A DNA stretch of 64,000 nt from assembly GCF_041435055.1 (NCBI RefSeq), contig NZ_CP108002.1:5704001-5768000 (forward strand), given 5' to 3'. Numbering within the stretch: position 1 is the stretch's first letter; every line of letters starts with the position of its first letter. The notes under the pieces were generated by a model. The model saw only the letters and a list, made by a program, of their open reading frames with translations. It was not told the origin of the DNA and searched no databases. The position numbers and the translations under genes are program-made. This DNA is from Streptomyces sp. NBC_00341 (GTDB taxonomy: Bacteria > Actinomycetota > Actinomycetes > Streptomycetales > Streptomycetaceae). Shown one piece after another: positions 15,130 to 24,396 of this stretch.

Positions 15130-16467
15130 ATGAGTCTGCGGGCACGCATCACCGCCCCCGAGGAACGCGGTGGGGGCCGCGAGGACGGCCACATGGTCGC
15201 CTCCTACCGGGCCAAGCTGCTCGAGGAGATCGACCTCGCGGAGATGTCCTCGCTGGCCGCCGCCGACCGGCGGGCCCGCCTGGAGCGCGTACTCGGCCAC
15301 ATCATCAGCCGCGAGGGACCGGTCCTGTCGACCGTGGAGCGCTCGCAGCTGATCCGCCGGGTCGTCGACGAGGCCCTCGGCCTCGGCATCCTCGAACCGC
15401 TCCTGGAGGACGCGTCCATCACCGAGATCATGGTGAACGGGCCCGACCAGATCTTCGTGGAGCGCAGCGGCAAGGTCGAACAGCTCCCGATGCGCTTCGG
15501 CTCGCACGAACAGCTGATGCAGACCATCGAGCGCATCGTCTCCACCGTCAACCGCCGGGTGGACGAGTCGAATCCGATGGTCGACGCCCGCCTCCCCAGC
15601 GGGGAGCGCGTCAACGTGATCATCCCGCCGCTCTCCCTGACCGGCGCGACGCTCACCATCCGGCGGTTCCCCCGGTCCTTCACCCTCCCGGAGATGATCG
15701 GCTTCGGCTCGCTCGACGAGCAGATGCTGCTGCTGCTCTCGGGGCTCGTCCAGGCCAAGCTGAACATCATCGTCTCCGGCGCCACCGGCACCGGGAAGAC
15801 CACCCTCCTCAACGCGCTCTCCGGGCTCATCCCGAACAACGAGCGCATCGTCACCATCGAGGACTCCGCCGAACTCCAGCTCCAGCAGAACCACGTCATC
15901 CGGCTGGAGGCCCGGCCCGCGAACGTCGAGGGCAAGGGCCAGGTCACCATCCGCGACCTGGTCCGCAACTCCCTGCGCATGCGCCCCGACCGCATCATCG
16001 TCGGTGAGGTCCGCGGCGGCGAGTCGCTCGACATGCTCCAGGCGATGTCCACCGGCCACGACGGCTCCCTCGCCACCGTGCACGCCAACAGCGCGGAGGA
16101 CGCACTGATGCGGCTGCAGACCCTGGCCTCGATGTCGGAGATCAAGATCCCCTTCGAGGCGCTGCACGACCAGATCAACAGCGCCGTGGACGTGATCGTC
16201 CAGCTCACCCGGCACGCCGACGGCACCCGGAAGGTCACCGAGATCGCCGTGCTCGACTCGCACGGCCGGGACCACTACCGGATCGTCAGCGTGGCCCGCT
16301 TCAACGCCCGGCCCATGGGCGCCGACGGCCGGGTCCACGGCCACTTCCAGTACCTCCCGCTGCCCCGGAAGGCCGCCGAACGCCTCTACATGGCCGGCCA
16401 GCCCATCCCGCAGGCCTTCGGGGTCGCCACGTCCGAAGAACAGCTCGCCACCCGAGAGGCCAAGTAG
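15130..16467 (+). CDS. tadA: TadA/CpaF secretion ATPase
   Basis: 445 residues, full length for CpaF-type hexameric ATPases that drive pilus assembly from the cytoplasmic face. Walker A is SGATGTGKTTLLNALSG near residue 216. The Walker B/His region includes RIIVGEVRGGESLDMLQAMS and TGHDGSLATVHAN. The N-terminal domain has EPLLEDASITEIMVNGPDQI. A ribosome site GAGGA lies upstream of the ATG. The gene lies between the TadE and TadB genes in the standard order. Confidence 0.95.
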   Translation: MSLRARITAPEERGGGREDGHMVASYRAKLLEEIDLAEMSSLAAADRRARLERVLGHIISREGPVLSTVERSQLIRRVVDEALGLGILEPLLEDASITEIMVNGPDQIFVERSGKVEQLPMRFGSHEQLMQTIERIVSTVNRRVDESNPMVDARLPSGERVNVIIPPLSLTGATLTIRRFPRSFTLPEMIGFGSLDEQMLLLLSGLVQAKLNIIVSGATGTGKTTLLNALSGLIPNNERIVTIEDSAELQLQQNHVIRLEARPANVEGKGQVTIRDLVRNSLRMRPDRIIVGEVRGGESLDMLQAMSTGHDGSLATVHANSAEDALMRLQTLASMSEIKIPFEALHDQINSAVDVIVQLTRHADGTRKVTEIAVLDSHGRDHYRIVSVARFNARPMGADGRVHGHFQYLPLPRKAAERLYMAGQPIPQAFGVATSEEQLATREAK

Positions 16468-16477
16468 GTACCGCGCC

Positions 16478-17416
16478 ATGACCAATCTCGCCCTCCTCAC
16501 GATTGGCGTCACCCTCGTCTGCGGCGTACTCGGCGTCGTGGGTCTGCACGCGTACACCGGCGGGAAGGCCGACCGCGACGCCCTCCTCGACCGCCTCTCG
16601 CACCCGGGGCAGCTGCCGTCCGCCGGGCGCCACCGCCGCTTCCAGAGCGTGGACCGCCGGCTGCGCCGGACGGGTCTTGGCCGCAGGATCGAGCTGAAGC
16701 TGACGGCCACCGGTCTGGACATCACGCCGGGCGAGTTCTTCGTCTACGCGCTGGTCGCCATGGCCGGGCTCTGGCTGGCCGCCTCCTCCGTCCTGGCCTC
16801 CTTCTTCGGGCCGGTCGCCGCCCTGATCGGCCTCTGGGGCACCAACGCCTTCCTGAACTGGCAGCGCACCAAGCGCACCGACCGCTTCATCAACCAGCTC
16901 CCCGAACTCTCCCGCATCCTCGCCAACGCCACCCAGGCCGGACTCGCCCTGCGCACCGCGCTCGCCATGGCGGCGGAGGAACTGGAGGACCCCGCGGGCG
17001 AGGAACTGGCCCGGGTCGTACGCCGGCTCGACGTGGGCGAATCGCTCGACGACGCGCTGAGCGAGCTGACCGACCGGCTGCCCTCCCGAGAACTCGTCGT
17101 CCTGGTCACCACCCTCGTCCTGTCCAACCGGGCCGGCGGCATGGTCGTCAGCTCGCTGCGCAACCTCACCCAGACGCTGGAGGAGCGCAAGGAGACCCGG
17201 CGCGAGGTCAAGACCCAGCTGTCACAGGTGACCGTCACGGCGTACGCCGTCCCGGGCTTCGGCTTCGCCGCCATGCTCCTGATGAACGCCGTGATGCCGG
17301 GCGCCCTGGACCGGATGACCGGCGCCCTGATCGGCCAGGTCGCGGTGGTCGTCGCGCTCATCCTGTACGCGATCGGATTCGTCGTAATCCGCCGCCTGTC
17401 CCGTATCGACGTCTAG
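16478..17416 (+). CDS. tadB: TadB pilus assembly membrane protein (T2SSF domain)
   Basis: 312 residues with an N-terminal helix, a central pair of helices and a C-terminal pair flanking a T2SSF/GspF domain: INQLPELSRILANATQAGL, AMAAEELEDPAGEELARVV, and TTLVLSNRAGGMVVSSLRNL. It forms the inner-membrane platform with TadC and contacts TadA. It starts 10 bases after tadA ends and is followed at 15 bases by tadC. Confidence 0.92.
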   Translation: MTNLALLTIGVTLVCGVLGVVGLHAYTGGKADRDALLDRLSHPGQLPSAGRHRRFQSVDRRLRRTGLGRRIELKLTATGLDITPGEFFVYALVAMAGLWLAASSVLASFFGPVAALIGLWGTNAFLNWQRTKRTDRFINQLPELSRILANATQAGLALRTALAMAAEELEDPAGEELARVVRRLDVGESLDDALSELTDRLPSRELVVLVTTLVLSNRAGGMVVSSLRNLTQTLEERKETRREVKTQLSQVTVTAYAVPGFGFAAMLLMNAVMPGALDRMTGALIGQVAVVVALILYAIGFVVIRRLSRIDV

Positions 17417-17431
17417 AGGGGAGGAGCGGAC

Positions 17432-18316
17432 ATGGACCTGTTGCTCGCACTCGTCGTGGGTCTCGCCGTGTACGGCGCGATCGCCGGCATCCGGATGTAC
17501 CGGGCCGACGCAAAGCTCCCCGGCGACCTCGCCATCGCCCTGGAGGTCGGCTCCACCCGTACCGGCGCGGTCGGCTCCGTCATCGACCGGATGGGCATGC
17601 GGTGGGCCCCCGCGGTGCTCAGGATGATGGGCGCCAAGGCCGTCGGCAAGAAGCGCCGCCAGATCGACATGGCCGGCAACCCCGGCGGGCTCACCATCGA
17701 CCGGTACGCCGCCCGCCGCGCCGTCTACGGGGTGCTCGGCGCGTTCGGCGCCCTGACGATGCTGATGCGCGGGCAGCTCTTCCTCGCCGTCCTGCTCGTC
17801 GCGTTCGGCGCCTTCTGGGTCGAGGTCGGCATCTGGTCGGCCGTCCGGGTCCGCAGGGACCACATCGAGCGCACGCTCCCCGACTTCCTGGACGTCCTCG
17901 CCGTCGTCGTCTCGGCGGGCCTCGGCTTCCGGCAGGCCCTGGAACGCGTCTCGGAGAAGTACGAGGGCCCCTGGGCCGACGAACTCCGCATCACCCTGCG
18001 CCAGATGGACATGGGCGTCAGCCGCCGCCAGGCCTTCGAGGAGCTCCGCAGGCGCAACGACTCGGAGCAGGTGGCGATGTTCGTGACGACACTCCAGCAG
18101 GGCGAGGAACTCGGTGCGCCGATCGTCGAGACGCTGATCCAGATCGCCAACGACATGCGCCGCACCGATGCCCAGAACGCCCGCCGCAAGGCGGCCAAGG
18201 CCGTCCCGAAGGCGACCTTCGCGGTCACCACCTTCCTGCTCCCCGGCACCCTGCTGCTCCTGACGGTCGGATTCGTCTACGGGGCCGACGTCGACTTCTC
18301 GTTCCTCGGCGGATGA
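17432..18316 (+). CDS. tadC: TadC pilus assembly membrane protein (T2SSF domain)
   Basis: 294 residues, platform partner of TadB. GGGGAGGAG lies just upstream of the ATG. T2SSF motifs: LPDFLDVLAVVVSAGLGFRQ, TLRQMDMGVSRRQAFEELRR and TTLQQGEELGAPIVETLIQI. Helices lie at the N-terminus, middle and C-terminus (VTTFLLPGTLLLLTVGFVY). It is followed closely by a sensor kinase gene in the same direction, suggesting the two-component pair is cotranscribed with the pilus machine. Confidence 0.92.
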   Translation: MDLLLALVVGLAVYGAIAGIRMYRADAKLPGDLAIALEVGSTRTGAVGSVIDRMGMRWAPAVLRMMGAKAVGKKRRQIDMAGNPGGLTIDRYAARRAVYGVLGAFGALTMLMRGQLFLAVLLVAFGAFWVEVGIWSAVRVRRDHIERTLPDFLDVLAVVVSAGLGFRQALERVSEKYEGPWADELRITLRQMDMGVSRRQAFEELRRRNDSEQVAMFVTTLQQGEELGAPIVETLIQIANDMRRTDAQNARRKAAKAVPKATFAVTTFLLPGTLLLLTVGFVYGADVDFSFLGG

Positions 18317-18366
18317 CCCGCATGACGAGGATGATGAGCAGCACGCGCAGGCGGAGGTGACAGGCC

Positions 18367-19746
18367 ATGGCATTCCCACTCGGCGACCAGCGGGCACAAC
18401 CGACGGACGACGTGCGCCACGCGCTCGCCAACCCGACCGCCCGCCCGGCCTTCGCGATCCAGCTCAACGCCCTCCAGGCCATGTGCCGCCAGGTCTTCGG
18501 CTTCCGGCTCGCGATGATCGCCATGGCGACGCCGTTCGCCATCGACCGCACGGCACGGGGCCCGGCGACCTGGCTCATCGGCGCGGCCATCGTCGTCACC
18601 TTCATGGGCTCCTACGTCCTCTTCCGGGACTGGGAGCGCTTCGGCCCGGTCTTCCTGCGGCACCGCTGGCTGATCGGCGTCGACGCCTGCTTCGGCGCAC
18701 TGCTGCTGGTCACCGCCACACCGGAGTCCACCCTGGCGTACGTCACGGTCTGCACGCCGCTGCTCGCCGGGCTCGTCTACGGATGGCGGGGCTCCGCGGT
18801 GTTCACCGCCCTCCAGACGGTGATCATCTTCCTCGTCTACGGCGCCGACCCGAAGCTGGACGGCGGTGAGGCGACCGCGCTCCTCCTGCCCGGATTCTGC
18901 GTGATCGCCGGGGCCGTCGGCGTCACCCTGCGCAATCTGCTGCTCCGCTTCGGCACCGCGAGCCAGGCCCTCACGGAGACCAGGGCCCGGCTCGCGGTCA
19001 GCGAGGCCGTCGTGACCGAACGCACCCGGCTGGCCCGCGAGATGCATGACTCGGTCGCCAAGACCCTGCACGGACTGGCCCTCGCCGCCGACGGACTGGC
19101 CCACTCCTCGGACCGGATGGACCCCCTCACGGTCAAGCACCAGGCGGAGCTGGTCGCCCGCTCCGCCCGCCGCGCCGCCGCCGAATCGCGGGAGCTCCTG
19201 TCCGACCTGCGCCGGGACCACGGCCTGGACGGCGAGGTGGACATCGTGGCCGAACTCCGGTGCCGCGCGGCCGACTTCACCAGGCGTCACAACCTCACCG
19301 CCACCTTCAGGACCCTCCAGGAGACGCCGGTACCGCCAGTGCCCCAGACTGTCGGCCGCCAGCTCCTCACCATCGCCTCGGAGGCGATGGAGAACGCGCA
19401 GCGCCATGCCCACCCCTCCTACGTGGTCGTGCTGGCCGGCGTGGAGGGCGACGTCCTGCGCGTCAGCGTGTACGACGACGGGCAGGGCCTCCCCGCGGGC
19501 ACCACGCTCGACGACCTCCAGCGGGCCGGCCACTTCGGTCTCGTCGGCATGGTCGAACGCGCCGCGTCCATCGGCGCCCGTATCCGCATCGGCAGGGGCG
19601 AGGCGGTCACCGGCACGGAGGTCCGCCTGGAGCTCCCGCTGACGGCCCTGTCCCCAGCACAGTCCGTACAACAGTCCGTACCGCACTCCGTACCGCACTG
19701 CGTACGGCACTCCACGCAGCAGCCCACCCGAAGTACCGCTCTCTGA
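18367..19746 (+). CDS. NarL-type sensor histidine kinase
   Basis: 459 residues. About five or six N-terminal membrane helices with very short loops, so it probably senses within the membrane. The HisKA_3 dimerisation box TRLAREMHDSVAKTLHGLAL holds the phospho-His. The ATPase domain has EAMENAQRHAHPS (N box) and YDDGQGLPAG (G box). GGAGG precedes the ATG. It lies between tadC and the response-regulator gene (14-bp gap), so it is expected to control or respond to pilus production. Confidence 0.9.
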   Translation: MAFPLGDQRAQPTDDVRHALANPTARPAFAIQLNALQAMCRQVFGFRLAMIAMATPFAIDRTARGPATWLIGAAIVVTFMGSYVLFRDWERFGPVFLRHRWLIGVDACFGALLLVTATPESTLAYVTVCTPLLAGLVYGWRGSAVFTALQTVIIFLVYGADPKLDGGEATALLLPGFCVIAGAVGVTLRNLLLRFGTASQALTETRARLAVSEAVVTERTRLAREMHDSVAKTLHGLALAADGLAHSSDRMDPLTVKHQAELVARSARRAAAESRELLSDLRRDHGLDGEVDIVAELRCRAADFTRRHNLTATFRTLQETPVPPVPQTVGRQLLTIASEAMENAQRHAHPSYVVVLAGVEGDVLRVSVYDDGQGLPAGTTLDDLQRAGHFGLVGMVERAASIGARIRIGRGEAVTGTEVRLELPLTALSPAQSVQQSVPHSVPHCVRHSTQQPTRSTAL

Positions 19747-19760
19747 GAGGAGGTCGCACC

Positions 19761-20831
19761 ATGCCGGACGACATCTCGCACACCGCCGGCCGGAACCGGG
19801 ACGCGCGGCATCACGCCTCCCAGCACACGTCCTCGCATGCCACGCCCATCAATTCGGAATCCAGCTCCCCGGGACTCCCCGCCCCGCCGCAGACCGCGCC
19901 ACCCGTCCCCCTGCCCGCCCTCCCGCCCGAGACCGGCCCGCTGCGGGTCGTCGTGGCCGACGACAACCCGGTGGTCCGGGCAGGCCTCGGTGCCCTGCTC
20001 TCGGGACGCGAGGACATAGAGGTCGCGGCGGAGGCGGCGGACGGCCGCCAGGCCTACGAGATGGCGTTGCGCCACCGTCCCCACGTCGTCCTGCTCGATG
20101 TCCGGATGCCCGGCGTGGACGGCATATCCGCCCTGCCGCACCTGGTGCGGATCGCCCCCGTGATGATGCTGACCTACAGCCGCGAGAGCGGAGTCGTCCA
20201 TGAGGCGCTGCGCCTGGGGGCGAGCGGCTACCTGGTCCACGGCGAGTTCACGGCGGACCAGCTCGTACAGGCGGTACGCGACACCAGGAGCGGCCGCGCG
20301 CACTTCACCGCCACGGCGGCGGACGCGCTGCTCGCCCACATGCGCCAGGACCCCGGACCGCGGGGTGCCCCGCTCCCGGAGGGCCTCGGATCCGCCCTGA
20401 CCACGGGCGTTCCCTACCAGGTACCCGGCTACGGGAGCCGCGCCCCCGGCCCTGGTGCGTATGCACACGTCCCCCCACCGGGAGCGCCCGCGCCGCTGCC
20501 GCCACCTGCGCTGCGCCCCGCACAGCAATCACAGGGTCTTTCGCATGTGCAATTAGGTATGGGACAGTCTTCAGTGACCGGGGGGCCGGGCATGGCCCAT
20601 AACAGGCGTCAGTACGGGCTGAGTTCGAGGGAGGTGGAGGTCATGGAGCTGATCGCGTCGGGAATGAGCAACCAGCAAATCGCCGCCACCTGCTTCATCA
20701 GCGAGAAGACCGTGAAGAACCACATCAACCGGATCTTCACCAAACTGCACAGCGCCAGCCGGAGCGAGGCGATAGCCCGCTGGCTCGGCACGGCCCCCGC
20801 CCCGGGCCCCGGCGCACAAGGGGGCAGATAG
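19761..20831 (+). CDS. LuxR/NarL-type response regulator with altered receiver
   Basis: 356 residues, longer than usual. A Ser/Pro-rich 55-residue leader precedes the receiver (VVVADDNPVVRAGLGALLSG). The phospho-Asp is in VVLLDVRMPGVDG and the conserved Thr in MMLTYS. The position normally held by the conserved Lys reads GYLVHGEF, so His replaces Lys. A Pro-rich linker of about 100 residues leads to a LuxR HTH (YGLSSREVEVMELIASGMSN, EKTVKNHINRIFTKLHS). Start at ATG 19761 after GAGAGGAGG; the longer frame lies inside the kinase gene. It is cotranscribed with the kinase. Confidence 0.9.
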   Translation: MPDDISHTAGRNRDARHHASQHTSSHATPINSESSSPGLPAPPQTAPPVPLPALPPETGPLRVVVADDNPVVRAGLGALLSGREDIEVAAEAADGRQAYEMALRHRPHVVLLDVRMPGVDGISALPHLVRIAPVMMLTYSRESGVVHEALRLGASGYLVHGEFTADQLVQAVRDTRSGRAHFTATAADALLAHMRQDPGPRGAPLPEGLGSALTTGVPYQVPGYGSRAPGPGAYAHVPPPGAPAPLPPPALRPAQQSQGLSHVQLGMGQSSVTGGPGMAHNRRQYGLSSREVEVMELIASGMSNQQIAATCFISEKTVKNHINRIFTKLHSASRSEAIARWLGTAPAPGPGAQGGR

Positions 20832-21041
20832 CCATGCCGGGGCAGAACGGGAAGCGCAGGACCCAACTGGGTGATTGGGCCCGGGAATGGGCCCTGGGGC
20901 CCTCCGGCGGACAGGGTGTTCCGCCATATGTTTCTCCCGTCACTCACGGGACCGGCCGGGGGGAAGCCGGCAACGGGAGCGACAGCGAAGAAACGCACGA
21001 GCCCGCCGGCAATCGGTCGGCCGAATCCGGAGGGGAACACC

Positions 21042-21272
21042 ATGTCGAACATCACCCTGAAGACCGCCGTCCGCGTCAACGGCTGGGCCAACACCGCGGT
21101 ATCGAGGATCCAGAAGCGCTACGAGACCGCGGACCGCGGCCAGACGGCGTTCGAGTACCTCGGCATCATTCTGGTGGTCGTCGCGATCATCGGGGGCATG
21201 GTGGCTTCGGGGATCGGCGCGGCGATCACCGCTCGTATCACCGGGCTGGTGACCTCTCTCACCGCTGGTTGA
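21042..21272 (+). CDS. flp: Flp-type major pilin
   Basis: 76 residues, right size for Flp pilins. Class III prepilin motif RGQTAFEYLGIILVVVAIIG (G-x4-E-Y), then one hydrophobic helix and a short tail (GLVTSLTAG). Leader of about 32 residues. Strong GGAGGGG upstream of the ATG. It is preceded by about 210 bp without a gene, including a GGGCCC-GGGAAT-GGGCCC hairpin, so it may have its own promoter for high expression. Its TGA shares a base with the ATG of the TadG-like gene. Confidence 0.9.
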   Translation: MSNITLKTAVRVNGWANTAVSRIQKRYETADRGQTAFEYLGIILVVVAIIGGMVASGIGAAITARITGLVTSLTAG

Positions 21273-21928
21273 TGGCTACGCGCCAACGCGGCCAGGCAGG
21301 GCAGGCCTTCCCCATCTACATTGTGATGGTGGCGGGCCTGCTCTTCCTCGCGTTCGCCCTCTTCGCAGTCGGTCAGGCCTCGGCGGCGCGCAACGGCGCC
21401 CAGGGGGCCGCCGACGCAGCCGCGCTCGCAGCCGCCCAGGATGCCCGCGAGGAGTTGAGGGTGCCGTTCCTCCAAGCCCTGCGGGAGCCTGACGGTCTCA
21501 ACGAGTTCCTGGGTGGTGCTCAGAATCCCGGACTGGGACGTGAGGAAGCCGATCGGCTGGCAGCCAGAAACCGCTCGGAGGTTACCGGCTTCTACTGGCG
21601 GCAGGGGTTCTGGCAGGACAGGGTCACTGCCAGAGTCAAAACGCTTTACACCGTCGGCAATTCGGTGCTCCCGTCGACCAAGGACCGGCATGCTACGGCG
21701 TCTGCGACGGCAGTAGTCGAGTTCCGGTGCAGCTTGAAAACGACGCCGAAGCCGACCGACCCCCGACAGGGTGATGGCGACGAGAAGGACAAGGACGACT
21801 CGAAGGGCACGCCCGGCCCGTTCGAGTTCACTTGTGATGGGCGGCCCGTCATTATCGACCTGGATAGCAGCGACCCGTTGGCCGAACTGAGTAAGTTGAT
21901 CTTTGCCGTGCACCTGATCGACGACTGA
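21272..21928 (+). CDS. TadG-like pilus-associated protein
   Basis: 218 residues. The N-terminus RQRGQAGQAFPIYIVMVAGL has a Tad-type helix but lacks the Glu of true class III pilins. An Ala-rich stretch follows, ARNGAQGAADAAALAAAQDA, then an exported domain with two cysteines (EFRCSLK, EFTCDGR) flanking a charged Asp/Lys linker. The ATG overlaps the pilin TGA (TGATG), forcing coupled translation. TadG-like proteins are minor components that may join the pilus to the wall. Codons here are less GC-biased than in the core operon. Confidence 0.8.
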   Translation: MATRQRGQAGQAFPIYIVMVAGLLFLAFALFAVGQASAARNGAQGAADAAALAAAQDAREELRVPFLQALREPDGLNEFLGGAQNPGLGREEADRLAARNRSEVTGFYWRQGFWQDRVTARVKTLYTVGNSVLPSTKDRHATASATAVVEFRCSLKTTPKPTDPRQGDGDEKDKDDSKGTPGPFEFTCDGRPVIIDLDSSDPLAELSKLIFAVHLIDD

Positions 21929-21959
21929 TAGCCAACGACGAGTAGAGGAATCAGAATTC

Positions 21960-22568
21960 ATGAGCATTCGGCGCACTGCGAAGTCCAGAAGGGTAGTGGC
22001 GGCTGTCTCGATGGCAGCCGCATTCGCCCTTGCCGCGACCGCCTGCGGAGGCGACGACGGCGGAGGAGAGACCTCGCAAGCGGGCGCGTCGTCATCGTCC
22101 TCGAAGCCCTCTGATGACGGTGCGAACGGTGCAGACGAAGACACCGCCGCAGGGGACAACGTGGACACGAATGCGAAGCTCGCCGAGGCCAAGGGGCAGG
22201 GAGGCCTTACGTTTGTCGTCAACCAGGTCAAGCGTGACTCCGGCGGATTCGTCACGGTTCAGGGAACGATCAAGAACGAGGGCGATCAGCCGAAGAACTC
22301 GGGAGGCTGGGGCGGTTCGGAGAGTGCGGTCGTAGCGGCGAACCCCAACTCGGTCGCCGGCGCCACGCTTGTGGACAAGGTGGGCAAGAAACGCTATTAC
22401 GTCCTCCGGGACACGGAATCGCGATGCCTTTGCACGACGGGCATCCTGCCGCTCCAGCCCGGTAAGTCGACGCCGGTCTTCATGCAGTTCCCGACGCCTC
22501 CGGCGTCCACGAGTGAAGTCGACTTCACCTTGCCGACGTTCGCCACCACATCTCTGAAGATCTCTTAG
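21960..22568 (+). CDS. Secreted lipoprotein of the Tad locus
   Basis: 202 residues. Basic start, hydrophobic core, and lipobox LAATACGG, so it should be lipidated at Cys and anchored outside the membrane. A low-complexity Ser/Gly/Asp linker follows. The mature domain (LTFVVNQVKRDSGGFVTVQG, then LRDTESRCLCTTGILPLQPG) resembles DUF4352-like immunoglobulin-type lipoprotein domains, but I am not certain. It lies 31 bp after the TadG-like gene and directly abuts the OmpA-domain gene. Confidence 0.75.
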   Translation: MSIRRTAKSRRVVAAVSMAAAFALAATACGGDDGGGETSQAGASSSSSKPSDDGANGADEDTAAGDNVDTNAKLAEAKGQGGLTFVVNQVKRDSGGFVTVQGTIKNEGDQPKNSGGWGGSESAVVAANPNSVAGATLVDKVGKKRYYVLRDTESRCLCTTGILPLQPGKSTPVFMQFPTPPASTSEVDFTLPTFATTSLKIS

Positions 22569-22570
22569 TG

Positions 22571-23230
22571 ATGGCCGAGATGAACAGCACGCATACGCGG
22601 CACCGGCCCCGACGTATTCCTGGCCGCGTCGCCGCAGTGGCACTGCTGTTGGCGGGTACCACCGTCTTCGGCACCACGAACGCGTTGGCCGACGACGGCC
22701 CGAGCGTCCCGCCCGGGACGGAGGCCTCGTCCGAGCCGCCCGTCAAGCTCGACGGCGACGACCCCGACCTCAAGATGCCCGACGGAGGCACCCTCGCCCC
22801 TGGCAAGGTGCTCGACATCATTCAGGTGGTCGAGGACCAAGGCGGGGAGGAGCGCCGTGAGGACACGAACGCGGACATCAAGTTCGCCCTTCAGGCAGAG
22901 GTTCTGTTCGGCAAGGACAGCGCGAAGTTGAGCGCCGAGGCCAACTCGCGTATCGCCGGGATTGCGGCTGAGGCCAAGAAGCAGAACGCCACCAAGGTCC
23001 GGGTATTCGGCTTCACGGACAACCTCGGCTCCTCGGCCCACGGAGACGTGCTGTCGAAGCAGCGTGCCGAGGCGGTGAACAGGGTTCTGTCCAGCGAGCT
23101 CGACGCGACCGTCACCTTCGAGATCCGCGGCTACGGCGAGCAGTACCCGATCGCCGACAACAGCACGGAAGAGGGCCGGAAGAAGAACCGCCGAGTCGAG
23201 GTCTCCTTCCCGCGCGGAGGCTCCTCCTGA
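22571..23230 (+). CDS. Secreted OmpA-domain protein
   Basis: 219 residues. Signal peptide (VAAVALLLAGTTVFGTTNA, cleaved near ALA), acidic linker, then an OmpA/MotB C-terminal domain: VLFGKDSAKLSAEANSRIAG, RVFGFTDNLGSS, LSKQRAEAVNRVLS, and GRKKNRRVEVSF. This domain binds peptidoglycan. The start may be ATG 22571 or GTG 22568, which overlaps the lipoprotein stop. There is no outer membrane here, so the likely role is to tie the pilus or its lipoprotein to the cell wall. It ends the Tad locus. Confidence 0.88.
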   Translation: MAEMNSTHTRHRPRRIPGRVAAVALLLAGTTVFGTTNALADDGPSVPPGTEASSEPPVKLDGDDPDLKMPDGGTLAPGKVLDIIQVVEDQGGEERREDTNADIKFALQAEVLFGKDSAKLSAEANSRIAGIAAEAKKQNATKVRVFGFTDNLGSSAHGDVLSKQRAEAVNRVLSSELDATVTFEIRGYGEQYPIADNSTEEGRKKNRRVEVSFPRGGSS

Positions 23231-23265
23231 TCCGACGGCGAGACCAGGGGGGCTTAGCCGGGTAG

Positions 23266-23289
23266 GTGCGGCGCACCACTGCGCCGCAC
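23266..23289. terminator. Hairpin terminator after the Tad locus
   Basis: A perfect 10-bp stem GTGCGGCGCA / TGCGCCGCAC with a 4-nt loop, 36 bp after the OmpA-domain gene. Confidence 0.75.
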
Positions 23290-23782
23290 CCCCATCAGAG
23301 CAATGATGGGCTGGGAGCCATGGGCCCAACCCCCCGGATACTGGTGCCCTCCGGCGAGCGGCGCTTCCGCCAGAACTGAACGGTACTCACATTCCCCGAG
23401 TGGTTTCGCTTTGCTCGGGGAGTCACTGATCCAGTGGGCGCAGCCGATCATCGTGTCACCGGTCCGCGAGGTCGTGGATGGTTGCAGTGCCGAAGCGGAC
23501 GACCCAGGTACCGCTGATGGGGAAGGTTTCCTCCGAGCGGGCCTTGAGACCCTCAACGTCCAGGCCGGCTTGCCACGCCGTGATCACACCAGACACGGCA
23601 AGATCATCTCAGCTGTCGCCCATGCGCTCTGGCCCCTCGCGGCCGGCTTCGTCCGCTTTCAGCAGCGGCGTTCGTCTGGTTGCCTCGGCGGCGGTGGGGT
23701 GCAAGCCAGGAGCGCGGGCAGAGGAAACAGCATTGCGCCCTGGGTGATCGGCATGGATGCTGGCTCGCCGGAGGTACTGAGG
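23290..23782. other. Region with only weak coding potential
   Basis: No confident gene. The minus strand carries two short frames in series: 23456-23596 (46 residues, containing FPISGTWVVRFGTATIHDLA) and 23254-23451 (65 residues, starting MIGCAHWISDSP). They have coding-like composition but poor ribosome sites and no family match. They may be remnants. The plus-strand frame that continues into the acetyltransferase has no family resemblance before 23783. Confidence 0.35.
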
Positions 23783-24271
23783 ATGACCAACGTCGTGTTA
23801 AAGCTGTCAGCCCGTGATTTGGTGCACGGGGACCTAGCGTCGTGTGGGTGGGCAGGGTCTGACCACCACCTGGCCGGCGTCACCAAGCAACTGGAGCGTG
23901 TCCGGGTCGGCGAAGTCGACTACCTTGCGGTCTGCCCTGCAACGGACATCCCTGTGGCGAAAGGCGGCGTCGACTACCAGGTCAAAAAGGGAGTCGGCAC
24001 TTTGTGGCAGCTGGCAGTCCACCCCGCCTTGCAGTCGTGCGGGATCGGTACGTTCCTTGTTGAGGCCGCGGAACTGCGGATCAGGAACCGCGGTCTGTGG
24101 CAGGCCGAGCTCGGTGTGGAGGAAAGCAACCCCCGGGCACGTGCGCTGTACGAAAGGCTGGGTTATGTCGCGTATGACCGCCAACCGGACTCGTGGGACG
24201 AGCAAGCCCCTGATGGATCGTTGCGGCGCTACGAAACGATGTGCACGTTGATGCGGAAGGAACTCGCGTAG
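23783..24271 (+). CDS. GNAT family N-acetyltransferase
   Basis: 162 residues. GNAT motif A is GTLWQLAVHPALQSCGIGTF followed by LVEAAELRIRNRG, and motif B is GVEESNPRARALYERLGYVA. The enzyme transfers acetyl from acetyl-CoA to an unknown amine. ATG 23783 was chosen, with GGAGG 13 bp upstream; the frame extends further but without homology. It is a single gene at the start of the accessory region. Codon use is less GC-rich than in neighbours. Confidence 0.8.
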   Translation: MTNVVLKLSARDLVHGDLASCGWAGSDHHLAGVTKQLERVRVGEVDYLAVCPATDIPVAKGGVDYQVKKGVGTLWQLAVHPALQSCGIGTFLVEAAELRIRNRGLWQAELGVEESNPRARALYERLGYVAYDRQPDSWDEQAPDGSLRRYETMCTLMRKELA

Positions 24272-24396
24272 GCTCCGGGATCCCTCAGCGGACGGCAGCA
24301 TCCAAGATCATGTCGTCAACAGGTCCGGGCGTCGTCCTCCGAGGAGCGCGACCAGACTCTGCGGCACGGTGTAACCGACGGCGAGAGGGTCCAGTC

